From: Verrucomicrobiales bacterium
GTDB lineage: Bacteria; Verrucomicrobiota; Verrucomicrobiia; Verrucomicrobiales; Verrucomicrobiaceae
Reading direction: 5' to 3'
Assembly: GCA_003453085.1 (NCBI GenBank)
Contig: DMMK01000597.1
Span: forward strand, 1 to 26,517
DNA: 26,517 nucleotides
Part shown: in pieces, positions 17,240 through 24,602 of the stretch
Numbering within the stretch: the first letter of the stretch is position 1
Layout: each line of letters begins with the position of its first letter
Notes under the pieces: generated by a model
Seen by the model: the letters and a program-made list of their open reading frames with translations, nothing else
Told to the model about the DNA's origin: nothing
Databases searched by the model: none
Translations under genes and position numbers: made by a program

Positions 17240-18181
17240 ATGCCTTCGATCCTCAAATCGCTCAGCCTCATCGCCGACCCGACTCGCGTGCGCATTCTGC
17301 TGTTGCTGAAGCAGGAGGAGCTGAGCGTGGCGGAACTGCAGGAGGTGCTGGCACTGCCGCAGTCCAATATTTCTGCCCAGTTGGCAAAGCTGAAGTCGGC
17401 TGGGCTGGTTACGGACCGGCGTAGTGGCAAAAATCGGCTCTATCAGTTGGATGAACCTAACACCAAGGAAAAGGCCGCTCACGAGCACTTTATCGCCCTC
17501 ATGGAGGCGGCCGGCGCGGAACTCAAAGAAGCCAAAAAAGACGATGCCGCCCTGAAGGTGGTGTTGCGGAAACGCATGCGCTCCGCCCAGGCTTACTTTG
17601 ATACCCTGGCGGGCAAGTTTGGCCGCCACTACATCCCCGGCCGTTCCTGGAAGGGGCTGGGGGAGACGCTTTTAAAACTTCTGCCTCCACTGGTCATTGC
17701 CGACCTCGGGGCAGGGGAGGGCACGCTGTCCCAGTTGCTGGCGCAGCGGGCGCAGAAAGTCATCGCGGTGGACAACAGCGAAAAGATGGTGGCCTATGGG
17801 GCTGACCTCGCCAGCAAACACGGCTTTGCCAATCTGGAATACCGACTGGGTGACATCGAAGAGCCGCCCATCGAGCCTGGCAGCGTGGATTTGGTTTTTC
17901 TCAGCCAGGCTCTCCACCACGCGCTGAATCCGGAGCGCGCCATCCGGGCCGCCTTTGCCATTTTGAAGCCGGGTGGGCGCATTGTGATCTTGGATCTGCT
18001 CAAGCATCAGTTTGAAAAAGCACGCGAGCTCTATGCCGATGTCTGGCTGGGCTTTTCCGAGGCTGAACTGCACGAAATGCTGGCCAAGGCAGGCTTTCGC
18101 GAAGCGGAGACAAGTGTGGTCCACCGCGAAAGCCAGAGCCCGCATTTCCAGACCGTGCTGGCGCTGGCTAACAAAGGATGA
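17240..18181 (+). CDS. ArsR-family regulator fused to a SAM-dependent methyltransferase
   Basis: The 313-residue protein has an N-terminal winged-helix ArsR domain (residues 1-75: LIADPTRVRILLLLKQEELSVAELQEVLALPQ, then SNISAQLAKLKSAGLVTDRRSGKNRLYQL). It lacks the ELCVCD metal-binding motif of classical metal sensors. A helical linker (~76-130) leads to a class I methyltransferase: motif I IADLGAGEGTLS at 153-164, acidic IAVDNS at 175-180, DLVFLSQALHH at 217-227 and LKPGGRIVILDLL at 242-254. ArsR-methyltransferase fusions occur in many bacteria, often near genes of methionine/SAM metabolism. The methyltransferase domain may sense SAM or SAH, or act on a small molecule; which is unknown. It is followed at 58 bases by a thioredoxin-like gene. 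The ATG has no Shine-Dalgarno. Confidence 0.9.
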   Translation: MPSILKSLSLIADPTRVRILLLLKQEELSVAELQEVLALPQSNISAQLAKLKSAGLVTDRRSGKNRLYQLDEPNTKEKAAHEHFIALMEAAGAELKEAKKDDAALKVVLRKRMRSAQAYFDTLAGKFGRHYIPGRSWKGLGETLLKLLPPLVIADLGAGEGTLSQLLAQRAQKVIAVDNSEKMVAYGADLASKHGFANLEYRLGDIEEPPIEPGSVDLVFLSQALHHALNPERAIRAAFAILKPGGRIVILDLLKHQFEKARELYADVWLGFSEAELHEMLAKAGFREAETSVVHRESQSPHFQTVLALANKG

Positions 18182-18238
18182 CGAATGGATGGGAATAAAT
18201 GGCAGGGCTTGTTCTCTCAAGAGTTCCGACTCCCTATC

Positions 18239-18757
18239 ATGAAAACCATCCTCTCCTCCCTACTCCTACTCGTCGCTGTCGTTTCGAGTGCCGCTGCTCC
18301 TGAAGATTTTACCGTCAAATCGGCAACTGGAACTGGTTCCTTTTCGCTCAAGGAAGCTAAGGGCAAGTTTGTCGCTGTCCACTTTCTGCTGAAGACGGAA
18401 TGCCCGGTCTGCCTGCGCCACACACGCGATCATATGGTCAAGGGCGCCTCGTTGCCGAATGTGGTGCAGATCTTCCTCAAGCCGGATACAGACAAGGAAA
18501 TTGAGTCCTGGGCAGGGAAGCTGGACAAGGTGGAACTGGAGAAGACCCCAATTTATCGCGATCCAAATGCCAAGCTGGCCAAGGCTTTCGACATCCCAGA
18601 CGGTTACGCCTTCCACGGCCAAGTGGTCCACTATCCAGCCACGGTTTTGATCGGGCCCGATGGCCGGGAAGTTTTCCGTTACGTGGGCAAAAACAATGCC
18701 GACCGCCTCTCGTTTGAAAAACTGGCCGAGAAGGTGGCTGAGCTGTCCAAACCTTAG
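18239..18757 (+). CDS. Secreted thioredoxin-fold (redoxin-like) protein
   Basis: The ATG at 18239 gives a signal peptide (MKTILSSLLLLVAVVSSAAA|PEDF). An in-frame ATG at 18185 would place 18 non-hydrophobic residues before it. The 172-residue protein keeps thioredoxin-fold landmarks: strand FVAVHFLLKTECPVC with a C55-P-V-C58 pair, a cis-proline strand HYPATVLIGPDG around Pro133, and a final VFRYVGK strand. CPVC differs from thioredoxin CGPC, and the segment resembles AhpC/TSA-type redoxins acting outside the cytoplasm. The partner is unknown. It probably shares transcription with the upstream ArsR-methyltransferase gene, although a separate promoter in the 57-base gap cannot be excluded. Confidence 0.75.
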   Translation: MKTILSSLLLLVAVVSSAAAPEDFTVKSATGTGSFSLKEAKGKFVAVHFLLKTECPVCLRHTRDHMVKGASLPNVVQIFLKPDTDKEIESWAGKLDKVELEKTPIYRDPNAKLAKAFDIPDGYAFHGQVVHYPATVLIGPDGREVFRYVGKNNADRLSFEKLAEKVAELSKP

Positions 18758-18784
18758 TCCCCTCGCAAAAAGCTCTGTGTGTAG

Positions 18785-18805
18785 CCAGCCCCTATTAGGG
18801 GCTGG
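18785..18805. terminator. Hairpin between converging genes, possible terminator
   Basis: A perfect inverted repeat (CCAGCCCCTA at 18785-18794, TAGGGGCTGG at 18796-18805) lies between the stops at 18757 (+) and 18832 (-). It forms an 8-bp GC-rich stem with a TATTA loop and is flanked by GTA/TAC that can extend it past a one-base bulge. There is no T-tract on either side, so termination would not be of the standard intrinsic type. Confidence 0.5.
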
Positions 18806-18831
18806 TACCACATCTGTGACAAACTCAGACG

Positions 18832-20979
18832 TTAGGCCGCCAACGTTCCGCGCTGTGCCAGCGTGTGGGTGAAGGGGCTGGAGGCAGCCAGATTGTACTG
18901 GCGGATGGCGGTGGCCCAGAAAGGAGCCAGCTCGTGATCACGTGCAGACCACAGGCGGTAGTGCAGATCGGTGACAGTCTCCGTATCGTGGATCATCGCT
19001 TTGATCTCCTGAGGGTTCAGGCATTGCGGGCCTTCGTGGATGAGGCGGGAGGCCAGTTGATCCAGATAAGCACGGGAGACGTGGATGTTTTTGCGACGGC
19101 GCAGCAGGCTCACATGGAGGCCGTTCACATACGGATCCAGGCAGACCTGCAGCAGGCCATGGTGCTTCTCGAGCTCAGGCGGCAGGTGGATGCGGCCTTT
19201 GATCTCCAGAAGGTTTTCATTCATCGTGGCCAGCACTGTGGGCGGGTCCGTTTCTTCGGGCGTCGTGAACAGCCCAAAGCGGAAGCCTGAACTGCCGCCG
19301 GAGACGAGCAAGGCCACAGGGATGGCCAGAAAAAGGGCACCCAAGATGGGGCTGATCCAGATGAAAAAGCTGTGGGAGACAAACCACCCAATCACACCCC
19401 ACACCACGGAGATGACGGTCACTGGCCAGAAGGTGAAAAACACCTCCGCCCAGTCCACACCACCATCGATTTTGCGTCGTTGGGTCACCCAGCGCACGCC
19501 TTTGCCCAGGACCGTGTACACCACGAACTGGGAGTGAAAGATCATCAGCACCGGTGCCATCAGCGTGAAGACCACCGTATCGGCCATGCTGCTGACAAAG
19601 GTCATCAGCCGCCGCTTCAGGGGCTTGAACAGGCGGCCTGTGATCACCTCATCCAGCAAGATGGTGACCTTGGGCAGGAAGATGAGCATGATGGTCACAC
19701 CTAACAAAATTTGCTCAGCCAGGATCGACTGCGGATTGTCATGCGGCAGGCGTGTCGCAGCCAGGAACGTGGAGAAGATCAAGAAGAAGAACCACAGCAG
19801 GCTGCTGGCGTAGCTCAGGATGCCGTGAAGGAAATTTAGTCGGCTCATCGGATGCCAGCCTTTGGCAAACAGCAGCCAGAAATGCTGCATGTTCCCCTGG
19901 CACCAGCGGCGGTCACGCTTCAGCATGTCCACCAGCGTCGGCGGGCCTTCTTCATAGCTGCCGCGGTTGGTGTTCAGCAGGCGCACGGCGTAGCCCGCCT
20001 TGCGCATGAGGGCGGCCTCCACAAAGTCATGGCTCAGGATGTGGCCACCGAAGGGTTCCTTGCCGGGGAGGGCAGGGAGCGCACAATTTTTAATGAAGGG
20101 CTCCAGACGAATGATGGCATTGTGCCCCCAGAAGTTGGCCTCACCGCACTGCCAGTAGTCCAGGCCTGCCATGAATGGCGGGCCATACAGGGCCTGGGAA
20201 AACTGCATCACGCGGCCCAGCAGAGTTTCCGCCCCGATCTGTTTCGGGAAAGTCTGCAGGATGCCGATGCCAGGATTCTTCTCCATGATGCGCACCATGC
20301 TCGTCAGCAGGCCGCCGGACATCAGGCTGTCCGCATCCAGCACCAGCATGTAGCGGTAGCGCTTGCCCCAGCGGCGGCAGAAGTCGCTCACGTTGCCGCT
20401 CTTGCGGTTGATCGGCTTGCGGCGCTTGCGGTAGAAGATGCGGCCAAAGGCGTTTAGCTGGCGGCACAGCTCCAGCCAAGCGGTTTCCTCTTCGATCCAC
20501 TGGCTCGTCTGGTTCGAGTCGCTGAGGATGAAAAAGTCATAGTTTTTCGACTGGCCCGTCTGCTCCAGGGAAAGGTAAATGGCCCGCAGCCCCTCAAACA
20601 CACGCGTCACATCTTCATTGAAGACGGGCATGATGATGGCGGTGCTGGCGGTGATGTCTTCCTCCATGTCCTCAGGCTTCAGCGTGCGCCAAAGGTCCAG
20701 GGGATCCGGCTTGGGCCGGTTCATCAACCACACCCCAAACAGGGCCGTCCAGAAGCCGACATTGAGCTGGTAATACAGCGGCACAAACACCGCCAACAGC
20801 CCCCATTCGGACCAGCGCATGCCGTGCTCCGAAAGGTAAACATACATCAGCCACACACCCACGATGGTGCCTAGGCCGACGAATGAAAAGAAGGTGGCGC
20901 GCCGTGTACGGGCGATGCGTGGCGGCGGCATGCCGGCCGTGAGATTGAGATTGGCCGTGCTGGCCCCGATCATGCTCAT
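18832..20979 (-). CDS. opgH: OpgH/MdoH-type glucan glucosyltransferase
   Basis: The 715-residue inner-membrane GT2 enzyme matches OpgH, which polymerises glucose from UDP-glucose into osmoregulated periplasmic glucan. Two membrane segments (~29-49 and ~58-87) precede the catalytic domain: TAIIMPVFNED at 113-123, FILSDS at 150-155, MLVLDADS at 211-218 (DAD metal/UDP site), SHDFVEA at 316-322 (catalytic base region) and KRDRRWCQGN at 354-363 (R-x-x-R-W acceptor motif). Several membrane helices follow from ~383 to ~570. Escherichia coli OpgH is ~847 residues with a long cytoplasmic N-terminus; here that part is short, and a separate 192-residue membrane protein is encoded immediately upstream with an ATGA overlap. 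The usual partner opgG is not adjacent. The ATG at 20979 lies in that overlap, and an ATG two codons later is equally possible. Confidence 0.93.
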   Translation of the reverse strand: MSMIGASTANLNLTAGMPPPRIARTRRATFFSFVGLGTIVGVWLMYVYLSEHGMRWSEWGLLAVFVPLYYQLNVGFWTALFGVWLMNRPKPDPLDLWRTLKPEDMEEDITASTAIIMPVFNEDVTRVFEGLRAIYLSLEQTGQSKNYDFFILSDSNQTSQWIEEETAWLELCRQLNAFGRIFYRKRRKPINRKSGNVSDFCRRWGKRYRYMLVLDADSLMSGGLLTSMVRIMEKNPGIGILQTFPKQIGAETLLGRVMQFSQALYGPPFMAGLDYWQCGEANFWGHNAIIRLEPFIKNCALPALPGKEPFGGHILSHDFVEAALMRKAGYAVRLLNTNRGSYEEGPPTLVDMLKRDRRWCQGNMQHFWLLFAKGWHPMSRLNFLHGILSYASSLLWFFFLIFSTFLAATRLPHDNPQSILAEQILLGVTIMLIFLPKVTILLDEVITGRLFKPLKRRLMTFVSSMADTVVFTLMAPVLMIFHSQFVVYTVLGKGVRWVTQRRKIDGGVDWAEVFFTFWPVTVISVVWGVIGWFVSHSFFIWISPILGALFLAIPVALLVSGGSSGFRFGLFTTPEETDPPTVLATMNENLLEIKGRIHLPPELEKHHGLLQVCLDPYVNGLHVSLLRRRKNIHVSRAYLDQLASRLIHEGPQCLNPQEIKAMIHDTETVTDLHYRLWSARDHELAPFWATAIRQYNLAASSPFTHTLAQRGTLAA

Positions 20980-21554
20980 CCGAGAAGAAAGTAAAGATAA
21001 CCCAGCACACCGCCCACGATGCTGACCAGAATGGAATAACGCAGAAGGGGGTGGCGGCCCAGGCGGTCGAAAGTGTCTTCGGCCACTTCGGAAACAATGC
21101 CCAGGTCCATGTCACGCGGGGTCATTTTGCTGACCTGCATGCCAGGGCCGGAAGTGCGCACGGCCGCGCGCATCGCCTCGGTCATATCCTTGGGCAGATT
21201 TTCCTTGTCGAGGAAGAAGTTAGGCCAGCGCGCAGGCCCGCCGCTGAGGTGAAAGCCCAGCCTGCCCGCCGCTTCCAACTGGGAGGCGTTCAGGTTCATG
21301 TCGCTGTAGATCGCCGCCAGCCACTCGTGCATCATCACCCGCGCCTGTTCGATGCTGTGCGCCGTGGGCGTGCGTTTGGGATCTTTCTTGTGAGCATCTG
21401 CCGCACGCCGTAGAGTCTCAAGAATGAGCTGAGTTCGGCGGATACGGTTGTGCAGTTGGTAGGAACGGAAATAGTCGGCGAGACGGGCATAAGCCTCGTT
21501 CCACTCGACTTCCGACCCCGTTGCGGGTGCGAATTGAATATTGACAGCTTCCAT
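20976..21554 (-). CDS. Small tail-anchored membrane protein coupled to opgH, unknown function
   Basis: I do not recognise this 192-residue protein. It is mostly helical and charged (HNRIRRTQLILETLRRAADAHKK at 35-57) and has one hydrophobic segment at 171-191 (LRYSILVSIVGGVLGYLYFLLG) ending at the C-terminus. It would therefore be a cytoplasmic domain with a C-terminal membrane anchor. Its stop overlaps the opgH start by 4 bases, a strong sign of co-translation. In E. coli OpgH the extended N-terminal cytoplasmic domain precedes the first membrane helix, so this protein could be a detached counterpart. That is inference from layout, not from seen similarity. It could equally be a dedicated OpgH regulator. 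Confidence 0.75.
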   Translation of the reverse strand: MEAVNIQFAPATGSEVEWNEAYARLADYFRSYQLHNRIRRTQLILETLRRAADAHKKDPKRTPTAHSIEQARVMMHEWLAAIYSDMNLNASQLEAAGRLGFHLSGGPARWPNFFLDKENLPKDMTEAMRAAVRTSGPGMQVSKMTPRDMDLGIVSEVAEDTFDRLGRHPLLRYSILVSIVGGVLGYLYFLLG

Positions 21555-21625
21555 GGGCGCTCACTGGCGAGCCGCCCGCAAGATGCGCAGATTTGTCCAT
21601 GAGGGAAGTGGTTTTCAAAGTCTCT

Positions 21626-22573
21626 TCATCCGTGTGGAGAGAACTTCACCTCACGGCAGGCCGGTTTGCCCAGCGGGTTTCGGCAGCCCCAGTGCCAGCG
21701 GTCTGGCCGCGTGACAAAAGGCTCCAGCCGTGTCCCTTCCAAAATGCGGAACTGCCCACGCAGCTCCCCGCCTTCCTGCACGTTCACGGATCGCGCGGCG
21801 ATACGTCCGTCCAGCGTGCCACCTGCCTGGATGGTGATCGTCCCCTCGCAGGAAAAGTCTCCTTTGGCATGGCCCCACACCCGCATCGCACGGCTGATCA
21901 CCGGATAAAGAAAATCAACTTCTGCACCGGAGGCGATGTCCAGCAGGTCGCAGGCCACATGCTCCGCGCACAGCCCTCGTGTGGTGATGATCTGGATCGC
22001 GGGCGGGCTTTCATACTCGTCCGGGTCCAGCCGCTCCAGCTTTGCCAGGCACACAGGGCAGGTGGGATGGGCATAGGTCCCTGCCGTGGCGATAGTGAAA
22101 AAGAGATCACTGCGTTCAGGCGGCAGCGCTTGCAAAACGGTGCAGAGCACGGCGGCATCCACCGCCTCGATACGATGCTCCTGCGCCGCCAGAGTGGCCG
22201 AATGACTGAAGCCCGCCGGCGCTACCAGGATGCCACGGGTGTTCTTGGCCGTGGTCACCTCCTGGGCAAAGCGTGTCACGCTCTCCGGCGTCGCTCCCCA
22301 TTCATTCCAGGCGGAGATCTTCACCAGCGCCCGCTGGGGGTAGATGGTGGTGGGCTGTTCGATCATGCCAAAGACCAGCGATCCGTCTGGCAGCACTCGG
22401 GAGCCCGCCAGCTCACACCCCGCATGGGCGGCGATGCCCCGCACCACCTCCGCCAGCCGCAGCCAGTCCAGGCTTGCGATCAGCTCCACGCTCCACTCTC
22501 CCGGTCTCAGCACATCCGCCTTCTCCGTCATGGAGAGGCCGGCTTGACTCAGCATGGCATAAGGGTTGGACAT
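21626..22573 (-). CDS. Mrr/PD-(D/E)XK-like domain fused to cysteine clusters and a bactofilin-like beta-helix
   Basis: The 315-residue protein starts at the ATG at 22573; a GTG at 22588 would add 5 residues. Residues ~35-145 follow the Mrr-type restriction-endonuclease-like pattern: LDWLRLAEVVRGIAAHAG, then LPDGSLVFGMI, ALVKISAW, a helix, and TRGILVAPAGFSHSATLAAQ-EHRIEAVDAAVL, close to the Mrr GxFVTTSxFSxxAxxxA-I-LIDG ending. The Asp is present (PDG), but the usual E/Q-x-K becomes L-V-K, so catalysis is doubtful. Cys172/Cys175 (CPVC) and Cys202/His205/Cys208 could form a zinc site. Residues ~238-278 (GDFSCEGTITIQAGGTLDGRIAARS-VNVQEGGELRG) have the short Gly-turn strands of bactofilins (polymer-forming cytoskeletal proteins). 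The role is unknown. A DNA-binding or membrane-associated scaffold is one possibility. Confidence 0.65.
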   Translation of the reverse strand: MSNPYAMLSQAGLSMTEKADVLRPGEWSVELIASLDWLRLAEVVRGIAAHAGCELAGSRVLPDGSLVFGMIEQPTTIYPQRALVKISAWNEWGATPESVTRFAQEVTTAKNTRGILVAPAGFSHSATLAAQEHRIEAVDAAVLCTVLQALPPERSDLFFTIATAGTYAHPTCPVCLAKLERLDPDEYESPPAIQIITTRGLCAEHVACDLLDIASGAEVDFLYPVISRAMRVWGHAKGDFSCEGTITIQAGGTLDGRIAARSVNVQEGGELRGQFRILEGTRLEPFVTRPDRWHWGCRNPLGKPACREVKFSPHG

Positions 22574-22643
22574 GGAGGGCGGTACCACATGCTACGCGGA
22601 GTTCCCTTCGGCAGAAAACGCTTATTTAAAGGAACCTCCCCCT

Positions 22644-23480
22644 TCACATGAAATCCAGCCCCAGGTCCAGAGCCCGTGCCGAGTGCGTGAGCGCCCCGAC
22701 AGAGATGGCATTCACCCCCGTGGCCGCGATGTCGCGGATCGTCTCCAGCGTGATTCCCCCGCTGGCTTCCAGCCACAGCCGTCCGGCATTCAAGCTCACG
22801 GCTTCACGCAGCCGCTCCGCCCCCATGTTATCCAGCAGCAGCATGTCCACACCGCGCAGGGTCAGAAATCCGGCCACTTGCTCCAGGTTGTCCGCTTCCA
22901 GTTGAATCCGTGTGCCAGGGCGTTCCGTCCGCACCCGGTCGATCGCGGATTGCAGCTCGGCCAGCGTGCCGTGTGCCGCCAGATGATTGTCCTTCACCAT
23001 CACATGATCATAGAGGCCCATGCGATGGTTGGTTCCACCTCCCGCTTTTACGGCCGCCTTTTCCAGCAACCGCCAGCCCGGCGTGGTCTTGCGGGTGTCC
23101 CAGATCTGCACCGCGTGCGGCTTCACTGCCTCCACATAGCGACGCGCCTGCGTGGCCACCCCCGAAAGGCGCTGCAGGAAATTCAGAGCCGTGCGCTCCG
23201 CCGTGAGGATGCCGCGTGTTGGGCCGCTGATCTCCAGCAGCACATCGCCAGGTACAAAGTCCGCACCATCTTGCATCAAGGGCGTGACAAGGATGCGCGG
23301 GTCAATCTCATGAAACACCCTCAAAGCCACCTCCATGCCCGCCACCACCCCTGGCTCACGCGCCGCGATCCGTGCCCGGGCCGTGGATTCGGCAGGTACG
23401 AAGTAAGTGGCCGTGAGATCTCCGCTGCCCACATCTTCGGCAATGGCGGCGCGGATGAGCTGTTCTGTGCTGGCTTCCAT
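22644..23480 (-). CDS. nadC: Quinolinate phosphoribosyltransferase (decarboxylating)
   Basis: NadC converts quinolinate and PRPP to nicotinate mononucleotide and CO2 in de novo NAD synthesis. The 278-residue product has all family blocks: EDVGSGDLTA at 15-24, ERTALNFLQRLSGVAT at 95-110, DTRKTTPGWRLLEKAAVKAGGG at 128-149, HRMGLYDHVMVKDNH at 152-166, EADNLEQ, and the terminal SGGITLETIRDIAATGVNAISVG barrel segment. Length is typical (~280-300). It begins at the ATG at 23480, 21 bases after the stop of the upstream chimeric gene, with no Shine-Dalgarno (preceding bases CCTCC on its strand). nadA and nadB are not in the window. Confidence 0.97.
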   Translation of the reverse strand: MEASTEQLIRAAIAEDVGSGDLTATYFVPAESTARARIAAREPGVVAGMEVALRVFHEIDPRILVTPLMQDGADFVPGDVLLEISGPTRGILTAERTALNFLQRLSGVATQARRYVEAVKPHAVQIWDTRKTTPGWRLLEKAAVKAGGGTNHRMGLYDHVMVKDNHLAAHGTLAELQSAIDRVRTERPGTRIQLEADNLEQVAGFLTLRGVDMLLLDNMGAERLREAVSLNAGRLWLEASGGITLETIRDIAATGVNAISVGALTHSARALDLGLDFM

Positions 23481-23501
23481 GGAGGTATCTATATAAGAGG
23501 T

Positions 23502-24521
23502 TTACTTCTTCGGCAGTGCGCGGGTGGCCCCCACCGAGATCCCGCCATCCACCAGCAGCAGCTGGCCGGTGACGTAGCGGCTTTCTTCCGCCGCGAGGAA
23601 GAGCAGCGGCCCTTCCAGATCATCCATGGCACCCGGGCGGCCCAGGGGGATGCGCCCCGTCAGGTACTCCACCCAGCCAGCATCTTCATACATCACCCTG
23701 TTCTGCGAAGTCTTGAACCAGCCTGGAGCCAGCACATTCACCGTGATCCCGTCTTTGCCCCAGTCATGCGCCAGACTCATGGTCATCTGCTTCACCCCGC
23801 CACGGCTTGCACCGTAAGGCGCCAGGCCCGCATAGCCGGCCACACAGGTGACGGAGCCAATGTTAATGATGCGCCCATATCCCGCTGGGATCATGAACTC
23901 CTTCGCCACCTGCTGTGCCACGAAAAAGGTGCCGCGCAGATTCGTGTCCACCACCAGGTTCCAGTCATCCCAGGTAATCTCGGTCGCAGGCTTGCGCACA
24001 TTGCACCCGGCGTTGTTCACCAGGATGTCGATCTTCTCCACCTGGGACTTGGCCGTTGCCACAGCTGCCGTGATACTGTCCATCGAGCGCACATCCAACT
24101 CCAGAGGCAGGCATTTGCGGCCCAGATCCGTGATCTGCTTTTCCATCTCTTCGGCGGAGTCGTGAAAACGCTTCCAGGTGGCAGTGGCCATGGGATCTCC
24201 CTGGGCTGCTTCACTCAGTTCACGGTTGCAGTCCAGCTTGGACCGATGCAGGCGGCAGATGACCAGGTGTGGTGTGCCGCCGTAGAGCTTCCGGAGTTCT
24301 TCGGAAATCAGCAGACTCAGTTCGGCGGTGTTGGTGTCTTTGGCGGTCACCCCATAACGGCGTGCCAGGATGTTGGTGGGTTTGAGATCGCCGCCGTGAG
24401 GCACGGTGAGGAGGATGGGTAGGCTGCCAGGGCGGACATCCACATACTTGGAAACGTCTTCCGCGCGTAGAGTCAGGACGGAGGCGGCAAGGGTGAGAAG
24501 GATCGTGCTTTTCCCAAACAT
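23502..24521 (-). pseudogene. Chimeric gene: N-terminal half of N-formylglutamate amidohydrolase joined to an N-terminally truncated SDR
   Basis: The 339-residue frame begins at the ATG at 24521 with a signal peptide (MFGKSTILLTLAASVLTLRA). Residues ~30-120 resemble N-formylglutamate amidohydrolase: ILLTVPHGG, KDTNTAELSLLISEEL, and CRLHRSKLDCNREL. That enzyme family is normally ~250 residues, and the second half is missing. From about residue 124 the sequence is a short-chain dehydrogenase entered in mid-domain: LELDVRSMDSI, IDILVNNAGCNV (165-175), INIGSVTCVAG, YGASRGGVKQ (236-245), ITVNVLAPGWF and a VDGGISVGATRAL tail. The SDR start with its TGxxxGxG cofactor loop, about 45 residues, is absent. 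The catalytic Y-x-x-x-K reads Y-x-x-x-R. The simplest reading is an in-frame deletion fusing two neighbouring genes, leaving both activities probably lost; an assembly join is the alternative. Frames extending upstream to 25001 are antisense shadow. Confidence 0.7.
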
Positions 24522-24602
24522 GGGCGCAGCGTACACAGAGGTGGAAGATTCTGTCCAGTCTGGAAGACAGTTGTGGGCCGGAACCTGCGTTGATTCCCAC
24601 CC

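Noticed and set aside
22566..24422. 618-codon open frame on the plus strand
   Set aside because: It is antisense to nadC and the chimeric gene, is rich in His/Arg/Gln and shows no domain signature.
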